Below are positions 1-5,268 of a DNA stretch of 5,268 bases, in pieces (the first letter of the stretch is position 1; each line of letters opens with the position of its first letter). The notes under the pieces were generated by a model. That model made no database searches. It was given only the letters and a program-made list of their open reading frames with translations, and was not told the origin of the DNA. The stretch is from an uncultured Verrucomicrobiales bacterium (lineage in GTDB: Bacteria; Verrucomicrobiota; Verrucomicrobiia; Verrucomicrobiales; Akkermansiaceae), in NCBI GenBank assembly GCA_937969125.1, contig CALBVA010000107.1:1-5268 (forward strand), given 5' to 3'. Both the position numbers and the translations under genes were made by a program.

Positions 1-198
1 ACCGACCGAGTCCAATCCTCCGCTGAAGAAGCGAAGGTCCAGCGTGCCGAAAACGCCACCCGAATCGAACGTGGCGGAGAACGTGCTAGCAGTGGCGACG
101 ACGAAGAGGAAATCGAAGAGGAGGAGGAAGAAGAAGAAGAAGTCGAAGAAGATGACTCCGAGGAAGAGGAAACCGAGGAGGAAGAAGAGGAAGAATAA
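1..198 (+). CDS. 3' end of an unidentified protein with a polyacidic C-terminal tail (partial)
   Basis: This is the 3' part of a gene that begins before the window. It is read in frame 1 and ends at TAA 196-198, giving the last 65 residues. Residues 1-32 are a charged, Ala/Glu/Arg-rich, probably helical or disordered segment. Residues 33-65 are almost purely acidic: 29 of 33 are Asp or Glu, broken only by Ile, Val, Ser and Thr, with runs of nine and seven Glu. I do not recognise the protein from this tail. Low-complexity acidic tails are common in disordered extensions of nucleic-acid-binding or chaperone-like proteins, but that is only a guess here. Support for this frame is the strong terminator starting 28 bp after the stop and the GAA/GAG codon pattern. 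The other frame over the same DNA gives an Arg/Lys/Ser-rich product that runs through the terminator and looks like a shadow. Confidence 0.75.
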   Translation, partial: TDRVQSSAEEAKVQRAENATRIERGGERASSGDDEEEIEEEEEEEEEVEEDDSEEEETEEEEEEE

Positions 199-225
199 TC
201 GCCTCAACTACTCTCCACTACTTTC

Positions 226-254
226 AAAAAGGCGACCGTCAGGTCGCCTTTTTT
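226..254 (+). terminator. Rho-independent terminator after the acidic-tail gene
   Basis: The arm GGCGACC (231-237) pairs perfectly with GGTCGCC (242-248) around a GTCA loop. It is extended by A-tract/T-tract pairing (226-230 with 249-253) and followed by six T. The stem is therefore up to 12 bp with a U-tract, a classic intrinsic terminator. The matching A-tract on the left gives the - strand a T-tract too, so it could work in both directions. It separates the acidic-tail gene from the antiporter gene, which therefore needs its own promoter in 255-324. I see no convincing -35/-10 pair there. Confidence 0.93.
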
Positions 255-324
255 CCTCCCCACCACTCGTCGAAGCACGACCTCTATCCTTTCCAATCCT
301 CCCCTCGTCCCGTAGTCATCACCT

Positions 325-1806
325 GTGGATTTTGTCCCTCTCATTCCTCCGCTGGTCGCCCTCACGCTCATCCTGATCACGCGACAGGCCGCGCTCTCCC
401 TCTTCTGCGCTGCCGTCTCCGGCGCCTTTCTTCTCGCCGGTCCGAATCCGGTCCTCGCCATTCGCGCTCTCTTTGAAGATCACCTCTTCCCGGCCATCGG
501 AGAAAGCACCTGGAACCTCAGTGCCATCATCTTCACGCTGACCCTCGGAGCCTTCGCGACCCTTCTGGAAAAAGGAGGCGGATTCACCGCCATCCTCCAG
601 AAGATGCTCGCGGGCAGATCAAAAGCTCCCGAGAAAAAGCTCATGTTCGGAGTCTATGGACTCGGGCTGATGTGCTTTTTCGATGGCCTCGCCAATGCCG
701 TCCTCCTCGGGCGCGTCGCCCGCCCTCTTGCAGACTCCCTGCGCGTCTCCCGGCAATTCCTCGCCTATGTCATCGACTCCACCAGCGCCACTGTGGCCTG
801 CGTCGCCTTCATCTCCACCTGGATCGCGACCCAACTCTCCATCATCCAGAGCAGCTTGAAAGATGTCGGCTTTGAGGTGAATCCCGCCGCTCTATTCTTC
901 CAATCCATCCCTTCAAATCCCTACTGCCTCCTCAGCCTTCTCCTCGTCCCACTCGCCATCTTCAAAGCCTGGCAACCTGGTCCGATGAGGAACGCCCTCC
1001 CCGCCCCGGTGGAAGATGATCTCAAGGATCTCCCCGTCAGCTCGGCCCGTCTGGCCCTCATTCCTCTCGCCGTTCTCGTCATCACACTTCCAACCTTCAT
1101 CTACCTCTGGCAGACCGGCAGCGAAGTCTCATGGCAAAATGCCTTCACCTCCCCCGGAGTCCCCTACGCCATGGTTGCGGCTGGATTCGTCGCCCTCGCC
1201 TCAGCTTACCTCTGCTTCCCGAAGGATCGTCGCTCCGCCGCACCCGCACACATGCTTGAAGGAGCCGCCGCCCTCATCCCCGCCCTCATCATCCTGATCT
1301 GCGCCTGGATCCTGGGCAGCATGTTCAAGGAACTCGGCACCGCCCAAATGCTCTCCGAACTTCTGGGTGACAAGCTCACCATTCTCCAGATTCCGCTCGC
1401 CATCTTTCTCCTCGGTGCGGTCATGTCCTTCCTCACCGGCACCTCCTGGGGAACCTTCGGCCTTCTTATGCCTATCGCCCTTCCCCTGGTTATTGATGTC
1501 GGTCAAGGCCTTCCACCTGCCGAGGTGATGAGCGCGATCTCCATGACCATCGGCGCCGTCTTCGGCGGAGCAGTCTTCGGAGATCATTGCAGCCCTTTCT
1601 CAGACACCACCATCGTCTCGGCTCTCGCCTCCGGTTGCACTCCGACCTCCCACGTATCGACCCAACTCCCCTACGCCCTCACCACCGCAGCGGCAGCAGC
1701 CGGTGCCTACGGCCTCATGACCACCGGCATCCCCGGGTGGATGGCCACTCTCGTCGCCGCCATCAGTCTTGCGGGATTCGTCCTCACACGTAAGGTGTCA
1801 TTATGA
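325..1806 (+). CDS. NhaC-family Na+/H+ antiporter (integral membrane)
   Basis: A 493-residue polytopic inner-membrane protein, probably exchanging Na+ (or another small cation or organic ion) for H+. Family marks are the N-terminus 'LIPPLVALTLILITRQ' (residues 6-21), 'FFDGLANAVLLG' (118-129), 'DSTSATVACVAFISTW' (151-166), the core 'TGTSWGTFGLLMPIALPL' (371-388) and 'FGDHCSPFSDTT' (418-429). The last two are typical of the NhaC antiporter family (PF03553). Hydrophobic stretches run along the whole length, with a charged cytoplasmic-type loop near residues 228-240. The start is GTG 325. An in-frame TAG lies at 313-315, and the residues after GTG match the usual family N-terminus, so no other start fits better. 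No Shine-Dalgarno sequence is visible. The stop TGA overlaps the ATG of the next gene. NhaC relatives also include lactate/malate exchangers (MleN type), so the exact substrate is open. Confidence 0.9.
   Translation: MDFVPLIPPLVALTLILITRQAALSLFCAAVSGAFLLAGPNPVLAIRALFEDHLFPAIGESTWNLSAIIFTLTLGAFATLLEKGGGFTAILQKMLAGRSKAPEKKLMFGVYGLGLMCFFDGLANAVLLGRVARPLADSLRVSRQFLAYVIDSTSATVACVAFISTWIATQLSIIQSSLKDVGFEVNPAALFFQSIPSNPYCLLSLLLVPLAIFKAWQPGPMRNALPAPVEDDLKDLPVSSARLALIPLAVLVITLPTFIYLWQTGSEVSWQNAFTSPGVPYAMVAAGFVALASAYLCFPKDRRSAAPAHMLEGAAALIPALIILICAWILGSMFKELGTAQMLSELLGDKLTILQIPLAIFLLGAVMSFLTGTSWGTFGLLMPIALPLVIDVGQGLPPAEVMSAISMTIGAVFGGAVFGDHCSPFSDTTIVSALASGCTPTSHVSTQLPYALTTAAAAAGAYGLMTTGIPGWMATLVAAISLAGFVLTRKVSL
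1792..1797 (+). promoter_or_regulatory. Shine-Dalgarno-like site for the SGNH hydrolase gene
   Basis: AAGGTG lies 5 nt before ATG 1803, inside the last codons of the antiporter gene. It is one mismatch from AAGGAG. Together with the ATGA overlap it supports 1803 as the start and suggests coupled translation. It is the only start in this window with a fair SD match. Confidence 0.4.
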
Positions 1807-3059
1807 AAACTCTCTCTGCCATCCTCGCTTTCGGTATCGCCACCGCTGCGGCCATGCCGAAAAAGATCATGGTCATCGGAGACAGCCAGAGTGAAGAATA
1901 CCGCTTCGAAATCCCCTTCACCGCTCCGGACTCGAATCCCATCGAGGCCAATGTCATGAACTGGATCGAGCTTCTCTCAGAGCACCGTCCGACTGAAGTG
2001 ACCTTCGGCGAATACCGCCGCACCCTCGCTTCCTATCCCGATGTTCGAAACGGCGGCTATGAATACAATTGGTCCATCCCCGGTGCCTTCGCCGAAACCT
2101 GGCTGGATGTTCTCAACTCCTCCATCTTCGACGACCAGGAGTTCCTCACCTCGAACATCAACCTGCGGACTCAGATCCCCGAAATGGACGCGGTCGTCAT
2201 CTTCATCGGCGGCAATGACGTCCGCCGCATCTACGGCCCACTCACCCGGGGAATGCCTCCCGCCGGCTGGCCTGGGACTCTCATTGATGAGGTCGATGAA
2301 ATCGTAACCGAGATCCGCCGCGAACAGAGCGATATTCCCATCATCATCGGGACATTCCCGGATGTCGGCGGCACCGAGAAGACCCAAGGTGATCACCCCG
2401 ACAAGGCAAAGCGCGATGTCGCCAGTGCCATCGTCAATCAGGCCAATGACGACCTCCGCACCTATGCCGCAGGCGAGGGCATCGAAGTCTTTGATGTCGC
2501 CGCCTTCACCACCGCGCTCATTGACCCAGCTCCCTACCGCATCGGTAATATCGAGTTCATGCCCTTCGGCCATCCTGAAAATAAACCGCGCAATCTTCTC
2601 ACCAAGGACGGCTTCCACCCTTCCACCGCGACGCAGGCCGTCATTGCCAATGACATCATGACCGCGCTCAACGACAGTGAAGGCTGGGGGCTCACTCTTT
2701 TTACCGACCAGGAAATCCTCACCGATCTGCTGGGAATCGATCCCACTCTGGATGACGACTATCTCACCTGGATCACGGGATTCTCACCGACCAATACCTC
2801 CATGCTCGCTGATCCAGATGGCGACGGGCTGGAGAACCTCGGCGAGTATGCTCTCGGCAACAACCCTCTCACACCCGATATGCCGAAGGTGCAGTCCGAT
2901 CTGAGCTTCAATTACACCATCGATCAATCACGTCGCGACTTCGTAAGAACCACCGCCCGCTCCTCTGACAATCTCAGCGACTGGTTCCTCGTCTTTTCTG
3001 ATCCACCCTTTGTCCTACCCCGGCCTTTCGTGCGCCTGGAGTTTTCCCTCCCGAACTAA
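1803..3059 (+). CDS. Secreted SGNH/GDSL-family hydrolase with C-terminal 'DPDGDG' tail domain
   Basis: A 418-residue probable esterase/lipase-like hydrolase, exported. Residues 1-17 form a signal peptide (Lys2, hydrophobic core, Ala-Ala-Ala before a likely cut after Ala17). SGNH blocks follow in order: block I 'VIGDSQS' with nucleophile Ser28, block II around Asn89-Gly94, block III 'GGND' (136-139), and block V 'DGFHP' with Asp269 and His272. The catalytic Ser, Gly, Asn, Asp and His are all in place. After the catalytic domain (to about 300) comes a linker with 'DPDGDGLENLGEYALGNN' (337-354), a Ca2+-loop-like motif common in extracellular Verrucomicrobia and Planctomycetes proteins. A short beta-rich end follows (about 365-418, 'RSSDNLSDW' and 'RPFVRLEF'). 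Its ATG overlaps the antiporter stop (ATGA). The substrate is unknown: acyl, acetyl-sugar or carbohydrate ester are all possible for this family. Confidence 0.88.
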   Translation: MKTLSAILAFGIATAAAMPKKIMVIGDSQSEEYRFEIPFTAPDSNPIEANVMNWIELLSEHRPTEVTFGEYRRTLASYPDVRNGGYEYNWSIPGAFAETWLDVLNSSIFDDQEFLTSNINLRTQIPEMDAVVIFIGGNDVRRIYGPLTRGMPPAGWPGTLIDEVDEIVTEIRREQSDIPIIIGTFPDVGGTEKTQGDHPDKAKRDVASAIVNQANDDLRTYAAGEGIEVFDVAAFTTALIDPAPYRIGNIEFMPFGHPENKPRNLLTKDGFHPSTATQAVIANDIMTALNDSEGWGLTLFTDQEILTDLLGIDPTLDDDYLTWITGFSPTNTSMLADPDGDGLENLGEYALGNNPLTPDMPKVQSDLSFNYTIDQSRRDFVRTTARSSDNLSDWFLVFSDPPFVLPRPFVRLEFSLPN

Positions 3060-3226
3060 TTTTCGCTTGCAGCCGCAATCGGCCCCAACCTGATTCTCAG
3101 GAAACGACGGTTCTGACCTTCGCGTGGTTGATCATCGAAGGCTCGCACCAACTCGATTTCATCGCGAGTCTCCAGCTCCACGAAAGTTCAATTGATCGGG
3201 TCCCAGTCCAGGCAGTTATCGCTCCG
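3056..3226 (-). pseudogene. Probable relic of a C-terminal extracellular beta-domain, downstream of asnS
   Basis: Read on the - strand from just after the asnS stop, in the same frame, this DNA gives RSDNCLDWDPIN, then TGA (3188-3190), then about 44 more residues including 'VELETRDEIELVRAFDDQ' and 'GQNRRFLRIRL', ending at TAG 3056-3058. The pattern R-S-D-N-x-L-D-W followed by a final R-R-F-L-R-I-R-L resembles the end of the SGNH protein on the other strand ('RSSDNLSDW' and 'RPFVRLEF') and the closing beta-strands of many verrucomicrobial surface proteins. Its stop overlaps the SGNH stop tail to tail. One in-frame TGA and the missing upstream body suggest a decayed fragment. A GTG at 3179-3181 could open a 41-codon remnant, but no ribosome binding site is seen. 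The match is by eye to a divergent domain, so confidence is moderate to low. Confidence 0.38.
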
Positions 3227-4579
3227 CTAAAACTCACAATGCCCAGGGGTCCGGGCGAAAGGAATGACGTCGCGGATATTTTGCATCCCGGTGACATACA
3301 TCAGAAGCCGCTCGAAGCCCGCCCCGAAACCGGCATGCGGCACGGTGCCATATCTGCGGAGGTCGAGATACCAGCCGTAATTTTCGAGATCCAGCTCGTG
3401 ATGCTCCATCGCGGCCTTCAACAGATCATACCGCTCCTCCCGCTGGCTTCCTCCAATGATTTCCCCCACCCCGGGGACAAGCACGTCCATCGCGGTGACG
3501 GTCTTTCCGTCATCATTTGCGCGCATGTAAAACGGCTTGATGGATTTCGGGTAGTTATAAACGGTGAGGGGACCATTGACCACTTCCTCGCAGAGGTAGC
3601 GCTCGTGCTCCGACTGCAGGTTCACGCCCCATTCGACGGGATACTCGAAGCTCTTTCCGGACTTCTGCAGCTGCTCCACCGCCTCGGTGTAACTCATGCG
3701 TTCGAAGCCCGAGGAAGCCAGCTTCTCAAGTCTTGGCCGGAGGCCCTTATCCACGAATTTTTCGAAGATCGATAGATCTCCCTCATTGTTCTCGAGGACG
3801 TCCTTGACCAAAAACTTCATAAAATCCTCGGCCAGATCCATGTCTCCCTCGAGGTTACAGAAGGCCATCTCCGGCTCGATCATCCAGAACTCCGCCGCAT
3901 GGCGGGTGGTATTGGAATTCTCCGCCCGGAAAGTCGGCCCGAAGGTGTAGATATTCGAAAGAGCACAGGCATAAGTCTCCCCTTCCAGTTGCCCGCTCAC
4001 GGTGAGATAGGCTTTCTTGCCAAAGAAATCCTCCTCCGGCTTACCGGCCTCATTAGTCGTCACCCGGAACATCTCACCCGCCCCCTCGCAATCGCTCGCG
4101 GTGATGATGGGCGTGTGGACATAGGTGAAATCCCGCTGATTGAAAAAACGATGCACCGCGTAGGACAAGCGACTGCGCATGCGGAAGACCGCGCCGTAGA
4201 GATTTGTGCGTGGCCGGAGGTGCGCGATCGAGCGCAGGAACTCCGGGGTGTGACCTTTTTTCTGCAGCGGGAAGTCCTCCGGCACCTCGCCCAGGAGCTC
4301 TACCTCGGTGGCCCGCACTTCCCAGCTCTGCCCTTTTCCGGGGCTCTCCACCAACTCCCCTTTCACCGCGACCGAGGCCCCGGTATTCATTTTCCCCACA
4401 TTTTCTGATCCCGGAATTCCAGCATCAATGATGACCTGAATTCCCTGTAGGCAGGATCCGTCATTGAGTTCCATAAAAGAGAAATCCTTCGAATCCCGGC
4501 GGGTCCGGACCCAGCCGCTCAGTTCCACGGCGGCCTGTGCGGATTCACTGTTGAGGAGGTGCTTGACTGATTGGCGCAT
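3227..4579 (-). CDS. asnS: Asparaginyl-tRNA synthetase (AsnRS, class IIb)
   Basis: A cytoplasmic enzyme of 450 residues (E. coli about 466) that charges tRNA-Asn with asparagine using ATP. The N-terminal OB-fold anticodon-binding domain spans about 15-98, with 'VELSGWVRTRRDSKDFSF' at 18-35. The class II catalytic core follows. Motif 1 is around 145-168 ('FFNQRDFTYVHTPII'). Motif 2 has 'FGPTFRAENSNTTRHAAEFW' at 213-232, including the ATP-binding FRAE...RH. Motif 3 is 'GFGAGFERLLMYVTG' at 417-431 with Arg424. The 'NSNT.RH' in motif 2 and the ending 'IRDVIPFARTPG' are of AsnRS rather than AspRS type. I chose ATG 4577-4579. An upstream in-frame ATG (4673-4675) would add 32 residues with no family likeness and nearly reach rpmI. 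No clear SD is seen. It is divergent from rpmI and convergent with the SGNH gene. Confidence 0.96.
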   Translation of the reverse strand: MRQSVKHLLNSESAQAAVELSGWVRTRRDSKDFSFMELNDGSCLQGIQVIIDAGIPGSENVGKMNTGASVAVKGELVESPGKGQSWEVRATEVELLGEVPEDFPLQKKGHTPEFLRSIAHLRPRTNLYGAVFRMRSRLSYAVHRFFNQRDFTYVHTPIITASDCEGAGEMFRVTTNEAGKPEEDFFGKKAYLTVSGQLEGETYACALSNIYTFGPTFRAENSNTTRHAAEFWMIEPEMAFCNLEGDMDLAEDFMKFLVKDVLENNEGDLSIFEKFVDKGLRPRLEKLASSGFERMSYTEAVEQLQKSGKSFEYPVEWGVNLQSEHERYLCEEVVNGPLTVYNYPKSIKPFYMRANDDGKTVTAMDVLVPGVGEIIGGSQREERYDLLKAAMEHHELDLENYGWYLDLRRYGTVPHAGFGAGFERLLMYVTGMQNIRDVIPFARTPGHCEF

Positions 4580-4689
4580 GGCTTGATTTAGCAAGGAATC
4601 CCAGCTTGTCCACCCGCTCCTCACTCCCCGGGTCAAATTAGCCGAAAAATCCTTGCAATCGGTCCGCCCTTGCATAGAACCGCGCTCCC
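4580..4689. promoter_or_regulatory. Divergent intergenic promoter region between asnS and rpmI
   Basis: These 110 bp must hold the start signals for both asnS (-) and rpmI (+), unless rpmI is reached by distant transcripts. On the + strand TTGCAA (4653-4658) and TAGAAC (4675-4680), 16 bp apart, match the sigma-70 boxes at 4 of 6 positions each. Initiation would then fall only a few bases before the rpmI ATG, giving an almost leaderless mRNA, which fits the missing SD. For asnS no convincing box pair was found; TTGACC (reverse of 4631-4636) has no good -10 partner. All of this is weak consensus matching. Confidence 0.35.
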
Positions 4690-4899
4690 ATGGCTCGCAA
4701 AGCTTGTAAGTCCAAAACCAGATCGTCTGTTGCCAAACGCTTTAAAGTGACCGGTACCGGTAAGATTCTGCGTCGCAAACAGGGCAAACGCCACATCCTC
4801 CAGAAGAAAAACCGGAAACGGAAAAGAAATCTGGGTAAGGCTACCCTCGTCAGCGCCGCAGATATTAAGAACGTGAAGAAGAACCTTCTTCTTCGCTAA
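4690..4899 (+). CDS. rpmI: 50S ribosomal protein L35
   Basis: A 69-residue, very basic ribosomal protein of the large subunit (family usually about 64-66 residues). The hallmark core 'AKRFKVTGTGKILRRKQGKR' is at 15-34, followed by 'HILQKKNRKRKRNL' (35-48) and the end 'SAADIKNVKKNLLLR' (55-69), all in register with bacterial L35. The N-terminus differs from the usual MPKMKTH form (MARKACKSKTRSS) and adds a few residues. ATG 4690 is the only sensible start. No Shine-Dalgarno sequence precedes it. rplT follows after 134 bp, the standard rpmI-rplT order. infC, often found just upstream, is absent; asnS lies there in the opposite direction. Confidence 0.96.
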   Translation: MARKACKSKTRSSVAKRFKVTGTGKILRRKQGKRHILQKKNRKRKRNLGKATLVSAADIKNVKKNLLLR

Positions 4900-5033
4900 C
4901 CGAAAAGACGATGACCCCGCCCGCAAACCGGGTGGCCTCCGCACAGCCTGTCCTTTCCCGGAAGGAACTTTTGAACGAGTGAGACTGTCGGAGTGAATTC
5001 GAAACCAACGACCCGTTCAGTTTAAGAAAGAAA
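4900..5033 (+). promoter_or_regulatory. Long rpmI-rplT spacer with possible RNA structure
   Basis: The spacer is 134 bp; these two genes are often closely spaced. No intrinsic terminator is present, so co-transcription is likely. Visible inverted repeats are CCTTT/GGAAGG-type pairing at 4952-4956 with 4961-4965, and TGAACG (4972-4977) with CGTTCA (5014-5019), which encloses GTCG (4987-4990) and CGAC (5009-5012). L20 is known to repress its own operon by binding structured leader RNA in E. coli and B. subtilis, so a control element here is possible. The stems are short and could be chance. A purine-rich AAGAAAG just before ATG 5034 is the only ribosome-binding candidate. Confidence 0.25.
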
Positions 5034-5268
5034 ATGCCAAGAGCAACCAACAGTCCAGCCAGCCGGAAACGCCGTAAGCGCGTTCTTCTCCGCGCTAAAG
5101 GCTTCCGCGGCTTCCGTTCCAAGCTTTACCGCTACGCGAAGGACGCCGTCTACAAGGCTCGTCAATACGAGTACCGTGACCGTAAGAAGCGCAAGGGCCA
5201 ATTCCGCCGTCTCTGGATTCAGCGTATCTCCGCTGCTGTCCGTGCCGAGGACCTGACCTACTCTCGCT
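5034..5268 (+). CDS. rplT: 50S ribosomal protein L20 (5' part, cut by window end)
   Basis: The first 78 residues of L20 are present (family about 115-120). L20 binds 23S rRNA, is needed early in large-subunit assembly, and represses its own operon in studied bacteria. The start 'MPRATNSPASRKRRKRVLLR' is followed by 'AKGFRGFRSKLYRYAKDAVY' (22-41), then 'YRDRKKRKGQFRRLWIQRIS' (48-67) and 'AAVRAEDLTYSR' (to the edge). This matches the conserved L20 helix and the 'FRRLWI.RI.AA.R' signature. ATG 5034 gives the canonical MPR N-terminus. The reading frame is open to the last base, so truncation is due to the window, not a mutation. It lies downstream of rpmI on the same strand, presumably in one transcript. 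Confidence 0.97.
   Translation, partial: MPRATNSPASRKRRKRVLLRAKGFRGFRSKLYRYAKDAVYKARQYEYRDRKKRKGQFRRLWIQRISAAVRAEDLTYSR

Noticed and set aside
44..376. Open frame of 110 codons rich in Lys, Arg and Ser on the + strand
   Set aside because: It is the shadow of the acidic-tail frame, runs through the intrinsic terminator at 226-254 and into the antiporter start.
1977..2618. 213-codon open frame on the - strand inside the SGNH gene
   Set aside because: Antisense shadow, Asp/Gly/Val-rich, covering the catalytic blocks of a convincing SGNH protein.
3117..3141. CCTTCG/CGAAGG inverted repeat in the SGNH-asnS gap as a terminator
   Set aside because: Only a 6-bp stem with a 13-nt loop and no T-tract on either strand.
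3097..3297. 66-codon open frame on the - strand overlapping the asnS 3' end
   Set aside because: It is in a different frame from asnS, starts inside that gene, and its product has no family likeness; the asnS-frame reading of this DNA looks more like protein.
3128..3775. Long open frame (215 codons) on the + strand opposite asnS
   Set aside because: It lies antisense to well-conserved asnS codons and shows no recognisable domain; long antisense frames are common in GC-rich genes.
4580..4675. A 32-residue N-terminal extension of AsnRS from ATG 4673-4675
   Set aside because: The extra residues do not resemble the family, would fill nearly the whole divergent promoter region, and ATG 4577-4579 gives the usual AsnRS N-terminus.

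Overview
The window most likely comes from a Verrucomicrobiota bacterium (Verrucomicrobiae). This rests on the N-terminal style of its L20 and L35 proteins, on an extracellular hydrolase ending in a 'DPDGDGLENL.EYALG' tail of a kind common in Verrucomicrobia and Planctomycetes, and on GC-rich DNA with mostly poor Shine-Dalgarno sequences. The phylum call comes from pattern recognition, not a search.

Layout. Positions 1-198 (+) hold the 3' end of an unidentified gene whose product finishes in a nearly pure Glu/Asp tail. It is closed by a textbook intrinsic terminator at 226-254. Next come two overlapping genes on the + strand: a 493-residue NhaC-family Na+/H+ antiporter (325-1806, GTG start) and a 418-residue secreted SGNH/GDSL hydrolase (1803-3059). 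They share an ATGA junction and so are probably translationally coupled. Convergent to them on the - strand is asnS, asparaginyl-tRNA synthetase (3227-4579). Divergent from asnS on the + strand are the ribosomal protein genes rpmI (L35, 4690-4899) and rplT (L20, 5034 to beyond the window end).

The 167 bp between the SGNH gene and asnS look empty at first. Read on the - strand, in the asnS frame and straight after its stop, they resemble the last ~55 residues of a second copy of the C-terminal domain type carried by the SGNH protein, broken by one TGA codon. I read this as a probable gene relic. The 134-bp rpmI-rplT spacer is long for this gene pair and has some inverted repeats that could form a leader structure for L20 control, but this is weak.

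How the genes work together: rpmI and rplT make large-subunit ribosomal proteins and are presumably one transcript. asnS is also translational housekeeping but on the opposite strand. The antiporter and hydrolase form an accessory two-gene operon with no obvious metabolic link. No RNA gene, mobile element, CRISPR array or clearly new multi-gene system was found. The relic, the antiporter-hydrolase coupling and the acidic tail are the points worth a second look.
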